From the NCBI GenBank assembly GCA_031363915.1, contig JANLVI010000009.1, forward strand, positions 35,488 to 99,487: DNA of 64,000 nucleotides, given 5' to 3'. A model generated the notes under the pieces. The model worked only from the letters and a program-made list of their open reading frames with translations. It ran no database searches and was not told the origin of the DNA. The position numbers and the translations under genes were made by a program. Of this stretch, positions 7,413 to 15,630 are shown piece by piece (position 1 is the first letter of the stretch; each line of letters begins with the position of its first letter). The DNA is from JANLVI01 sp031363915. GTDB lineage: Bacteria > Vulcanimicrobiota > Vulcanimicrobiia > Vulcanimicrobiales > Vulcanimicrobiaceae.

Positions 7413-9075
7413 GACCTCCACCAAGGGCCAACTCCCATCCTCTTGCCCCAGTGAATCGAGGAGTCGGCCTATTCTGACCGTACCCGGACCATCCGAACGC
7501 CTTTTGGGCGACCTGGCCGCGCTTGGCCTCGGCGGCGTCTCGAGCGTGCATCGCAATCTGACCGTTGCCGATTTGTACGAACACGCGCTGAGAAAGCGCG
7601 AAGGGGTCCTCGGAGCCGACGGTCAGCTCGTCGTCGAGACGGGCAAACACACCGGCCGTTCGCCCAACGACAAGTTTTTCGTCCGCGAACCCTCGAGCGA
7701 ACGACACATCGATTGGGGCACATCGAACAAAGCGATCGACGCGGAGAAATTCGATGCGTTGCTCGGCCGCGTCGGGGCGTATCTCGACGGCAAAGAGCTC
7801 TACTCGCTCGATTGCTACAGCGGTGCGGACCCGCGCTATCGGCTTCCGGTGCGCATTCTCACGACGTATGCGTGGCAGAATCTTTTTGCACGCGACCTCT
7901 TCATCGGCCGCGCGCACGAAGATCCCGATTTCAAGCCCGAATTCACCCTGCTCGATGCCGCGCTCTTCGATGCCGAACCGGCTCGCGACGGCACCGCGTC
8001 ATCGACGTTCGTGCTGGTGAATTTCGCGCGCAAAATCGTGCTCATCGGCGGCACGCGCTATGCCGGTGAAATCAAGAAGTCCGTCTTCACGATCATGAAC
8101 TATCTCATGCCGCTGCGCTCGGTCCTTTCGATGCACTGCTCCGCAAACATGGGCCCCGACGGCGACGTAGCCATCTTCTTCGGCCTCTCGGGTACGGGCA
8201 AGACGACGCTTTCGGCCGATAGCTCGCGCCCGCTCATCGGCGATGACGAGCACGGCTGGTCCAACGACGGCGTGTTCAATTTCGAGGGCGGCTGCTACGC
8301 GAAAGCGATCAAACTCTCGCAGGATGCCGAGCCCGAAATTTGGGCGGCATCGCACCGTTTTGGGACCGTCCTCGAAAACGTCGTCATCGATCCGACGACG
8401 CGCGAACTGGATCTTGACTCGCAAGTACTCACCGAGAACACACGCTCGGCCTATCCGATCGATTTCATCCCCAACATCGTCAAAGGCTCGCAGGGCGGCC
8501 ATCCGCGCACGATCGTCATGCTGACCGCCGATGCGTTCGGGGTGCTGCCGCCGATCGCGCGCATGACCGACGCCCAGGCGATGTATCACTTTCTCTCCGG
8601 GTACACCGCAAAAGTCGCCGGCACCGAACGCGGCGTGACGGAGCCGACCGCGACGTTTTCGACCTGCTTTGGTGCTCCGTTCATGGTGCACCACCCAACG
8701 GTGTACGCGCAGCTGCTCGGCGAGCGCATCGCCAAACACGAAGTGTCGTGCTGGCTTGTAAACACGGGCTGGAACGGCGGACCGTACGGCGTCGGTAAAC
8801 GCATGAAAATCGGCTATACGCGCGCGATGGTCAACGCGGCGATCGCGGGACGACTGCACGATGTCGACTTCGTCAAAGAACCGTTCTTCGGCCTCGAAAT
8901 TCCGGCCAACGTTCCCGAGGTGCCGAGCGACGTGCTCGATCCGCGCGCGTCGTGGTCCGACACAGCCGCGTACGACGCGCAGGCGAAGAAACTCGCCGGC
9001 CTCTTCGCGGCGAATTTCGAACGATTCTCAGCGCACGCCTCGCCTGAGATCCTCGCTGTCGCCATCAAACCCTAG
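7411..9075 (+). CDS. pckA: Phosphoenolpyruvate carboxykinase (ATP)
   Basis: The product is an ATP-type PEP carboxykinase, converting oxaloacetate plus ATP to PEP, CO2 and ADP in gluconeogenesis. It shows the kinase-1a P-loop GLSGTGKTT, the metal-binding segment GDDEHGW, TGRSPNDKF and the MVHHPTVYA/NTGWNGG blocks. Length from ATG 7411 is 554 residues against about 520-540 usual. Homology starts near GLGGVSSVHRNL, so the real start may be later, for example TTG 7504; that would leave about 90 bases of promoter space before the divergent moeA. Together with isocitrate lyase (44637-45884) it supports growth on C2 compounds or fatty acids. Confidence 0.94.
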   Translation: MTSTKGQLPSSCPSESRSRPILTVPGPSERLLGDLAALGLGGVSSVHRNLTVADLYEHALRKREGVLGADGQLVVETGKHTGRSPNDKFFVREPSSERHIDWGTSNKAIDAEKFDALLGRVGAYLDGKELYSLDCYSGADPRYRLPVRILTTYAWQNLFARDLFIGRAHEDPDFKPEFTLLDAALFDAEPARDGTASSTFVLVNFARKIVLIGGTRYAGEIKKSVFTIMNYLMPLRSVLSMHCSANMGPDGDVAIFFGLSGTGKTTLSADSSRPLIGDDEHGWSNDGVFNFEGGCYAKAIKLSQDAEPEIWAASHRFGTVLENVVIDPTTRELDLDSQVLTENTRSAYPIDFIPNIVKGSQGGHPRTIVMLTADAFGVLPPIARMTDAQAMYHFLSGYTAKVAGTERGVTEPTATFSTCFGAPFMVHHPTVYAQLLGERIAKHEVSCWLVNTGWNGGPYGVGKRMKIGYTRAMVNAAIAGRLHDVDFVKEPFFGLEIPANVPEVPSDVLDPRASWSDTAAYDAQAKKLAGLFAANFERFSAHASPEILAVAIKP

Positions 9076-9165
9076 GGCTACGTAAACGACTGCCGTTCCG
9101 TAAGAGGGACGGCGACGGTGATCCGGAATCGTGCCGAAACTTTCTTCACGTTCCGGGAGGCGTCG

Positions 9166-10968
9166 ATGATCTTCTTTCGCCCCGAGCGGTTAGCATTGCT
9201 AGCCGTTCTTCCGTTTCTCGCAGCCTGCGCAGGAGGCGGCGGAAGCTCGCCCGCTCCCGCGCTTCCGAAGCCGCCGAGCGGCCCATCCGCGACGGCGCCG
9301 AGCGCATCGCTCCTATCGACGCCCGCGCGCGGCGCGCTCGTGACGGTCTCGTTTCCGCTTCGAGATGAAGCCGGTCTCAATACTCTTATCAGCGCGCAGA
9401 CGGACAAATCGTCTCCGCTCTACCACCATTTCATCACGCCGCAGCAATTCCGCGATTCGTACGGCCCCGATCCGACGTCCGTCGATTCGGTCGATGCGTA
9501 TCTTCGTGCGCAAGGGTTTACAACGCAGCGTACGTCGCTGGGTCTCATCGCCGACGCCCCGCAAGGCGTCGTCGAGAGCACGTTCCATATTCGCGTGCGC
9601 GCGGTCCAGACGAAAGGCCGCGAAGCACAGGGCATCTCGCTAGCACCGACCTTGCCCACGGCCCTCGCGAAAGCCGGCGCTTCGGTGTCCGTCGGTTCGT
9701 TCCTCAAACACGTCCATTCCAAAAAAATCGGCGGCGCGACGACGGACAATCGCTACTCGACCGCAGGCCCATATTGGTTCACGGATCTCAAACAAGCCTA
9801 CGGCTATCCCGCGAACGGTGTCGCCAACGGCGCAGGCCGATCGATTGCCATCGTGATGAGTTCCGACGTGCTCGATTCCGATACGGCGGCGTACTTCGGC
9901 CACGAAAAATTCGCCCCGGTGCCGTTCGTCGAACGACATCCCGTTCTCGGTGGCCCACCTTCCTTCGATCCGGCGAGCGGCGGCTCCGACGAAGCGAGTC
10001 TCGACGTGCAACAGTCGCTGGGCAGCGCGCCGGGCGCGAAAGTGCTGCTTTACGACATCCCCGATCTGAGCGATACCTCAACGATTGCGGCCTACACGAA
10101 GATCGTCGAAGACAATAAGGCCGACATCGTCTCCTCGTCGTTCGGACTTTGCGAACTCTATTACACCGCCGACTACAATGGCGGGACCGACTTCACGACG
10201 CTGCTCAAGCACCAGCACAACGTCTTCCGTCAAGGCAACGCGCAGGGCATCACCTTCGTTGCCAGCTCCGGCGACAACGGCGCGTACGAGTGTTACGATC
10301 CGACCGGATCGACGAAGATCCGCACCGGCGTTTCATCACCCGCAAACGACACATCGGTCGTTGCGGTCGGCGGAACGAATCTCGTCACGGCATCGACGGT
10401 GGGAACGCGTGATTCGTCCTACATTCGCGAGAGCGCGTTCGCCGATGTGTACGATGCCTCGGCCGGAGTAACGGCCCCCAACGACCGTTGGGGATCGGGC
10501 GGCGGTGTGAGCACGTTCTTCAAAAAACCTTGGTATCAAAATCTGGTCAACACGCGTTCCTCCATGCGAACGATCCCCGATATTTCCATGCAGATGGGCG
10601 GGTGCCCGTACGGCCCGCCCGTCCTACCCACGTGCAGTACCGATGACAGCTCGACGGTCGCCGTCATCGGCGGAGGTTTCGGCCTGCTCATCGGCACCAG
10701 CGCATCAGCGCCGGAATTCGCCGGACTCCTAGCCGTTACGGAGAGCACGCTTGGCACGCGCCTAGGCAATGCGAACGGCTACATCTACGTCGTCGCGGCC
10801 ATCGAGGGTTCGAGCGCGTTCCACAACGCGATTCCGGGCGATAACGGTTATCCTGCGACACCGGGTTACAACTACGTTGTGGGCAACGGAACGCCCAAAG
10901 CGGCGCCGTTCTCGTTCAACTTCGGCGCACCGCTCGCGGGCGTTCCGCAAACACCCACGAACCCTTAG
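9166..10968 (+). CDS. Sedolisin (S53) family serine-carboxyl protease, lipoprotein
   Basis: The 600-residue protein starts at ATG 9166, with GGGAGG five bases upstream. A lipoprotein signal ends in LAAC (Cys21), followed by a Gly/Ser/Pro-rich linker. Residues about 60-190 are a pro-kumamolisin activation domain, and the rest is the protease. Catalytic residues match the family: Glu276 and Asp280 (EASLD), Asp370 (SSGDNGA) and Ser512 (GTSASAP). Sedolisins act at acidic pH outside the cell. The calcium-binding tail differs: where most members have GWD or GYD, this one reads GYNYVVGNG. It probably degrades proteins at the cell surface. Confidence 0.92.
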   Translation: MIFFRPERLALLAVLPFLAACAGGGGSSPAPALPKPPSGPSATAPSASLLSTPARGALVTVSFPLRDEAGLNTLISAQTDKSSPLYHHFITPQQFRDSYGPDPTSVDSVDAYLRAQGFTTQRTSLGLIADAPQGVVESTFHIRVRAVQTKGREAQGISLAPTLPTALAKAGASVSVGSFLKHVHSKKIGGATTDNRYSTAGPYWFTDLKQAYGYPANGVANGAGRSIAIVMSSDVLDSDTAAYFGHEKFAPVPFVERHPVLGGPPSFDPASGGSDEASLDVQQSLGSAPGAKVLLYDIPDLSDTSTIAAYTKIVEDNKADIVSSSFGLCELYYTADYNGGTDFTTLLKHQHNVFRQGNAQGITFVASSGDNGAYECYDPTGSTKIRTGVSSPANDTSVVAVGGTNLVTASTVGTRDSSYIRESAFADVYDASAGVTAPNDRWGSGGGVSTFFKKPWYQNLVNTRSSMRTIPDISMQMGGCPYGPPVLPTCSTDDSSTVAVIGGGFGLLIGTSASAPEFAGLLAVTESTLGTRLGNANGYIYVVAAIEGSSAFHNAIPGDNGYPATPGYNYVVGNGTPKAAPFSFNFGAPLAGVPQTPTNP

Positions 10969-10974
10969 CCCGCC

Positions 10975-11011
10975 TTTCGTTCCCGCGCACGCACGGTGCG
11001 CGGGAACGAAA
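10975..11011. repeat. Perfect 16-bp inverted repeat between protease and ATPase genes
   Basis: TTTCGTTCCCGCGCAC (10975-10990) and its exact complement (10996-11011) enclose a 5-base loop GCACG. It starts 6 bases after the protease stop and reaches the A of a possible ATG at 11011. No T-run follows on either strand beyond the arms, so it may be a weak terminator, an mRNA-end stabiliser or an operator. Confidence 0.85.
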
Positions 11012-13116
11012 TGATCGCAAGCGAAACAGCCGCCATGAGCCCGACCGCTCCCGTTGCCGAATTCGTCGGCCGCGATCGTGTCTGCGATGAGATTCACGCT
11101 CGTATGAGCGCGGGTCGCATCGTCACGCTCGTCGGTCCGGGCGGCGTGGGAAAAACGCGCGTCGCGCGGCAAATGATCGCGGAATACGGGGGCGTCTTCG
11201 TCGACCTAGCCGCCCTGAGCGATCCGGAACTCGTGCTCGCATTTATCGCGGAGCGAGTCGGAACTCCGGAAACCAGCTCCGGACTGTTCGAGAGTCTTAG
11301 CCGCCACCTCGCGCGCGACGCACGCTTGATCGTCCTCGATAACTGCGAGCACATGCAAGAAGCGATCGCGGGCATCGCGCAACGCTTGGTCGACGACGCG
11401 CCATCAACGCGACTGCTGGCGACGAGCCGCGTGCCGCTTGGCACGCGCTCCGAGTTCGTCTTTCCCATCGGCCCGCTCGCAGCGGCGGACGCGCACGAAC
11501 TCTTTTGCGCCAGAGCGCGCGAAGCAAATCCTACGTACGTCCATGATGCCGCTGCCGTCGCGCGCATTTGCAAACGCGTCGACTATCTTCCGCTCGCAAT
11601 TGCCCTGGCGGCGGTGCGTACGAAAGTCTTGCCCGTCGATGCCTTAGCCACGCGGCTCGAGGGACGCATGCAGTTGCTTGGCGATGTGAGGCTTAGCGGT
11701 CGTCAAGAAACGATTCGCATGCTCGTGTCGTGGAGCGATGAGTTGCTCGACACCGACCTGCGCGCGTGGTTCCGCGCCGTCAGCATCTTTACCGGAGGCT
11801 GGACGGACGACGCCGCTGCCGCGATCACGCAGCGGTCACGCGAAGACGCAGCGGAAGCCGGCCGTGCGCTCATCGAACGTTCGCTTGCGCTGGACGCGGG
11901 CGACGGGCGGACGCGCTTGTTCGAACCGATGCGCGATTTTGCGTTCGAACGCCTCAACGACGATCCGGAGCGCGCGGCGATCGCCGAACGCCACGCGCGG
12001 TACTATGCATCGCTCGTCGATCGCGGCCTTCCGTTCGCGAATATGTACGATCGCGCGTGGGTGATCCAAATCGAACGCGAGATGGACAACGTGCGCTCGG
12101 CCCTGACGTGGGCGGTCCGGCGCGGCGAACCCGGCTTCGCACTGCGTTTTGCAACCGCCCTCGGACCATTTTGGAGCAATCACGGGCGCTTTAGCGAAGG
12201 CAATCGCTGGCTCGTGCGGGCGCTCGAGACCGCCTCGACGGAATCCGCGCGGATACGCGCTCGCACGCTGCTCGAACTGCGCCGACTCAATACCGGCCGC
12301 AACGCCCACGACGAAGCAGCCGGCTATGGAGAACGCGCCCTCGTAGCCGCGCGCGAAGCAGGCGACCGGGCCCAGATTGCCGAGGCCCTCTTCGGTCTTG
12401 CCGTCAACGCATTCGATCCCGGACGCTACGATGCCGCGCAGCGATCGCTCGATGCATTCGCGGAACTCGGCGCGGACGGCATCCCCGGCTCCATCCTCGC
12501 AAGCGCAATCAACTTACAAGGTCTGCTCCACCTCGTACGCGGGGATCATGCCGGCGCGCGTCTGTGCTACCTTGACGCGCTCGATCTCGCGCGCCGAGTC
12601 GAGGACCAAATGTGTGCCGCACGCGCGCTCTCGAATTTAGGCAACCTCGAAATGTACGCCGACAGACTCGTTGAGGCCGTACCCTTTTACGAAGAGTCGC
12701 TCGAGATAGCACGCGCGTTCAACAACGTCCGGCTGACGTGCGTCTTACATGCGAACCTCGCCGAACTCGGTATTCGCAAAAACGACTCGGCTTTCGCGCG
12801 CGAACACGCCGGAGCCGAGTATGCGCTGGCGCGGAAAACCGGCCGCGCGATTCACTTGGCTTCTTCGCTCGAAACGCTCGGCGAGGCCGAGGTGCTGGAA
12901 GAACGCTTCGCATCGGCCGCCGCAATTTTCTCGCACGCAAAACGCCTGCGCCGCGACATCGGCACCGAAATCGACCCCGTCAACGGCGAAGTCTACGAAT
13001 CGTTCGTCGCCCGCACGCGCGCGGCACTTGGCGATGACGCCTTCTCCGATGCGTGGCAGCGCGGATTCGAACTCGATGCAGCGGAGCTTGGAATCGATGC
13101 CCTCTTTGCGACCTAA
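11011..13116 (+). CDS. STAND-type ATPase with TPR-like repeats (LuxR/AfsR regulator-like, no DNA-binding domain)
   Basis: The 701-residue protein opens with an NB-ARC/STAND module: FVGRD, Walker A GPGGVGKT, a Walker B-like LIVLDNCEH and LLATSRVPLG. The helical C-terminal half (about 350-700) has TPR-like repeats rich in Ala and Arg. Such modules usually sit behind a LuxR or BTAD DNA-binding domain or a cyclase domain, but neither end here holds one. It may signal through partner proteins. ATG 11011 and 11035 are both possible starts; GTG 10996 lies within the inverted repeat. The next gene overlaps its last 20 bases. Confidence 0.85.
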   Translation: MIASETAAMSPTAPVAEFVGRDRVCDEIHARMSAGRIVTLVGPGGVGKTRVARQMIAEYGGVFVDLAALSDPELVLAFIAERVGTPETSSGLFESLSRHLARDARLIVLDNCEHMQEAIAGIAQRLVDDAPSTRLLATSRVPLGTRSEFVFPIGPLAAADAHELFCARAREANPTYVHDAAAVARICKRVDYLPLAIALAAVRTKVLPVDALATRLEGRMQLLGDVRLSGRQETIRMLVSWSDELLDTDLRAWFRAVSIFTGGWTDDAAAAITQRSREDAAEAGRALIERSLALDAGDGRTRLFEPMRDFAFERLNDDPERAAIAERHARYYASLVDRGLPFANMYDRAWVIQIEREMDNVRSALTWAVRRGEPGFALRFATALGPFWSNHGRFSEGNRWLVRALETASTESARIRARTLLELRRLNTGRNAHDEAAGYGERALVAAREAGDRAQIAEALFGLAVNAFDPGRYDAAQRSLDAFAELGADGIPGSILASAINLQGLLHLVRGDHAGARLCYLDALDLARRVEDQMCAARALSNLGNLEMYADRLVEAVPFYEESLEIARAFNNVRLTCVLHANLAELGIRKNDSAFAREHAGAEYALARKTGRAIHLASSLETLGEAEVLEERFASAAAIFSHAKRLRRDIGTEIDPVNGEVYESFVARTRAALGDDAFSDAWQRGFELDAAELGIDALFAT

Positions 13117-14092
13117 GGTCAAAATTGCCACTTCTGCTTCGAGTGCGCCGTCGCTCGAACGCATCAACGCCTCGGGCACGCTCGAGGTCGAACTGGAGCA
13201 CGTCGTGCTCGACGAAACCGGGTGCGCCGCCAACGGAACCGGCTCCGGCGTCGAAATGCTCTGGCGTCACATCCATCTCTTTCCGCGCGCGTGGTCGAGT
13301 GCGGCCCTTACATCGCTGCCGGACTTACGTTGGTTTCATACCGATCACGTCGGCGTCGACTCGATCCCGCTCCACGAACTCGCCGCGCGCAAGATCGTAC
13401 TGACCAACGGCGTCGGATTACACTCGCGACCGATCGCGGAGTGGCTCGTGATGACCTTGCTCGGTGCGGTCAAGCAGTACGCGCACTGGGTGCGCAGCTC
13501 CGATGCCGGGATCTGGAATCGCGACGTCGCCCTCGACGAGCTGCGCGGGAAACGGGCGCTGGTGATCGGTTTTGGCGGCATCGGTTCGGAATTCGCAGCG
13601 CTCGTTCGACCTTTTGGCGTCGAGATCGTCGCGGCGGTCCGGTACCCGCGCGCGCACGTTCCATCGAATGTCGATCGGCTCGTCGTCGGCGATGCGTGGC
13701 AGGCCGAACTCGCGCAGGCGGACTTCGTCATCTTGACGTTGCCTGGGACCGACGATAACGTGCGCATGATCGATTCTGCGGCGTTTGCGGCGATGAAACC
13801 CGGCGCGTGGTTACTCAACGTCTCGCGCGGATCGCTCGTCGATGTCCCCGCGCTTCTCCAGGCGCTTGAGAATGGATCGCTCGGCGGCGCAGCGCTCGAT
13901 GCATTCGATCACGAACCGCTTCCGCCGGATTCACCGCTGTGGGGCCGCCCAAACGTGCTCGTCACGCCGCACTACACCTGGAACTCTTCGCAAACGGTCG
14001 CCCGCGTCTACGGATTACTGAGCGACAACGTGCGCACGTATCTTGCCGGGAAGCCGCTGCTCAACGTCGTCGACTACGCGCGCGGCTACTAG
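13097..14092 (+). CDS. D-2-hydroxyacid dehydrogenase, NAD(P)-dependent
   Basis: A 331-residue enzyme of the D-isomer-specific 2-hydroxyacid dehydrogenase family, reducing 2-ketoacids or oxidising D-2-hydroxyacids. The Rossmann motif VIGFGGIG lies near residue 155. The catalytic Arg (NVSRGSLVD), Glu (DAFDHEPLP) and His (TPHYTWNS) are present. The substrate is not predictable; glyoxylate/hydroxypyruvate reductase-like enzymes are closest in style. ATG 13097 overlaps the ATPase gene by 20 bases. The methyltransferase gene begins 5 bases after its stop, so the three probably share a transcript. Confidence 0.92.
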   Translation: MPSLRPKVKIATSASSAPSLERINASGTLEVELEHVVLDETGCAANGTGSGVEMLWRHIHLFPRAWSSAALTSLPDLRWFHTDHVGVDSIPLHELAARKIVLTNGVGLHSRPIAEWLVMTLLGAVKQYAHWVRSSDAGIWNRDVALDELRGKRALVIGFGGIGSEFAALVRPFGVEIVAAVRYPRAHVPSNVDRLVVGDAWQAELAQADFVILTLPGTDDNVRMIDSAAFAAMKPGAWLLNVSRGSLVDVPALLQALENGSLGGAALDAFDHEPLPPDSPLWGRPNVLVTPHYTWNSSQTVARVYGLLSDNVRTYLAGKPLLNVVDYARGY

Positions 14093-14096
14093 CTCC

Positions 14097-14807
14097 ATGC
14101 CCGGCCCGTTTCGCGATTACGACGCCTTTGCGGAGGCATATGCCGAGCGGACGCAGAGCAATGCGTACAACGCACACTACGAGCGGCCGGCGATCCGGGC
14201 GCTGCTCGGTCCGCTTGCGGGACTACGCGTGCTCGATGCGGGCTGTGCGGCAGGCGAGCACGCCCTGTGGCTTTTCGAGCAAGGTGCAATCGTCACGGCG
14301 ATCGACATCAGCGAACCGATGTTGCATCTTGCGCGAACGCGTCTCGATCCCGGTGCCGTCGTCCTTGCAGCGGACATCGGTCAGCCGCTACCGTTCGCCG
14401 ATGCGAGTTTCGATCTGATCTTCAGTTCGCTCACGCTGCACTATGTTGCCGACTGGGAGCCGATGTTCTCCGAGTTCGCACGCGTCCTCACGCCGGGCGG
14501 AACGGTCGTCTTCTCAACCCACCATCCGGGCATGGATCTCGGCCTTACGGACTACTTTACCGTGCGCGAAATCGACGACCGTTGGGGCGGTTTCGGCGCA
14601 GATGAGGTCCACGTCCGCTTCTACCACCGCCCACTGCACGCCATCATGAGCCCGCTCTTGAACGCCGGATTCCGCATCGAGACCATCTCCGAACCGGAGC
14701 CGGATGCAGAACTTGCGACGCGCGACCCGGACGCCGATCGCGTGCTACGGACGAAGCCATTCTTTCTGTTCGTACGCGCGACGAAGACCACGGACCGGGA
14801 CGAATAA
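14097..14807 (+). CDS. Class I SAM-dependent methyltransferase
   Basis: This 236-residue protein has a UbiE/type-11 methyltransferase core: VLDAGCAAGEHAL (motif I), TAIDIS (acidic end of strand 2), a motif around PFADASFDLIFSSLTLHY, and RVLTPGGTVVFSTHHP. It should transfer methyl groups from S-adenosylmethionine to a small molecule; the acceptor is unknown. It follows the dehydrogenase gene by 4 bases. Confidence 0.9.
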   Translation: MPGPFRDYDAFAEAYAERTQSNAYNAHYERPAIRALLGPLAGLRVLDAGCAAGEHALWLFEQGAIVTAIDISEPMLHLARTRLDPGAVVLAADIGQPLPFADASFDLIFSSLTLHYVADWEPMFSEFARVLTPGGTVVFSTHHPGMDLGLTDYFTVREIDDRWGGFGADEVHVRFYHRPLHAIMSPLLNAGFRIETISEPEPDAELATRDPDADRVLRTKPFFLFVRATKTTDRDE

Positions 14808-15039
14808 AAACCGAGGCGTTCGTACCGACCGATGCCGGTCGGTGACTTTGGCCTCGGCAAGCTCGAAGGTCGTCGCGTACGGTTTGAACGTGACGTGATT
14901 GTTCACAGTCGTCAGCGACTGCGGAGAGCAGAGAAACAATCCGAGGGCTTGATCGTGTGTAAAACGATCCATCGTCTCGGCTTTTTTCATCATCGCCGGC
15001 CCATTCGTCGTCAATCTCCACTCGGCTCCGGCAGCGAGA
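14808..15039. other. Gap with no supported gene
   Basis: The gap between the methyltransferase stop and the response-regulator remnant holds no frame with recognisable homology. A minus-strand frame (14745-15056) is open but overlaps the methyltransferase end and matches no family I know. Base composition is slightly less GC-rich than the neighbours. It may be decayed sequence continuous with the remnant that follows. Confidence 0.5.
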
Positions 15040-15479
15040 CTGGCCGCGGTCTGCACTTCATCAGTCGCGTGAAGGCCGACCGGCCGGATATTCGCATCGT
15101 CTCTCTCAAGCGAGACGTCGAAGGGCCGATGTTGCGCGCTGCCCTCGACGCCGGAGCCGACGCCTGCTGTCTTGCGACGATCTCACAGGGTCATCTCCTG
15201 CAGGCGATCAAGGCCGTGGCCGAAGGCGCGACGTGGCTCGACTCCGAGATTTCCCGGGCGGTCTTCGCGCCGAATGAAACCGGCCTGCGGCCGCATCTCT
15301 CACCGCGCGAGCGTTCGATCCTCGCACTGATCGTCCAAGGCTACTCGAACGTCGAGATCGCCGCGACGCTGGCCCGCGCCCTTAGAACCGTGCACACGTA
15401 CGTCGCGTGTGAGTGCGGCCCTCAGTGCGCTACGGCTCAATCTCGTTTCACCCGTGCCGTCAACGTAAACGAAGCCTGA
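15040..15479 (+). pseudogene. Remnant of a NarL/LuxR-family response regulator
   Basis: The frame carries the second half of a receiver domain (ISRVKADRPDIRIVSL, ALDAGADACCLATISQGHLLQAIKAV) followed by the first helices of a LuxR-type HTH (LSPRERSILALIVQGYSNVEIAATL). The first 50-60 receiver residues, including the phosphorylated Asp, are missing. The recognition helix is replaced by unrelated cysteine-containing sequence after TVHTYV, as from a frameshift. No credible start lies just upstream. It should be a non-functional remnant of a two-component regulator. Confidence 0.7.
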
Positions 15480-15630
15480 CGGACGTCGAAGCCCGCACGG
15501 AGACACGGGGTGTAAATTCCGTCTGCGCGCGAACGTTGCCGCCGGACGTCCGTAGTTCGATCGTCGATTCACGCGCGCACGCGGACGCTCCGACGGGAAG
15601 CGCGGCGGAGGAATGCGACTGCAGCGATGC
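15480..15630. other. Intergenic region, nothing recognised
   Basis: The 151 bases between the response-regulator remnant and the convergent homogentisate dioxygenase stop contain no gene, tRNA or clear terminator hairpin. Confidence 0.5.

Noticed and set aside
14745..15056. Minus-strand open frame as a gene
   Set aside because: It overlaps the methyltransferase 3' end, matches no known family and lacks a ribosome-binding site.
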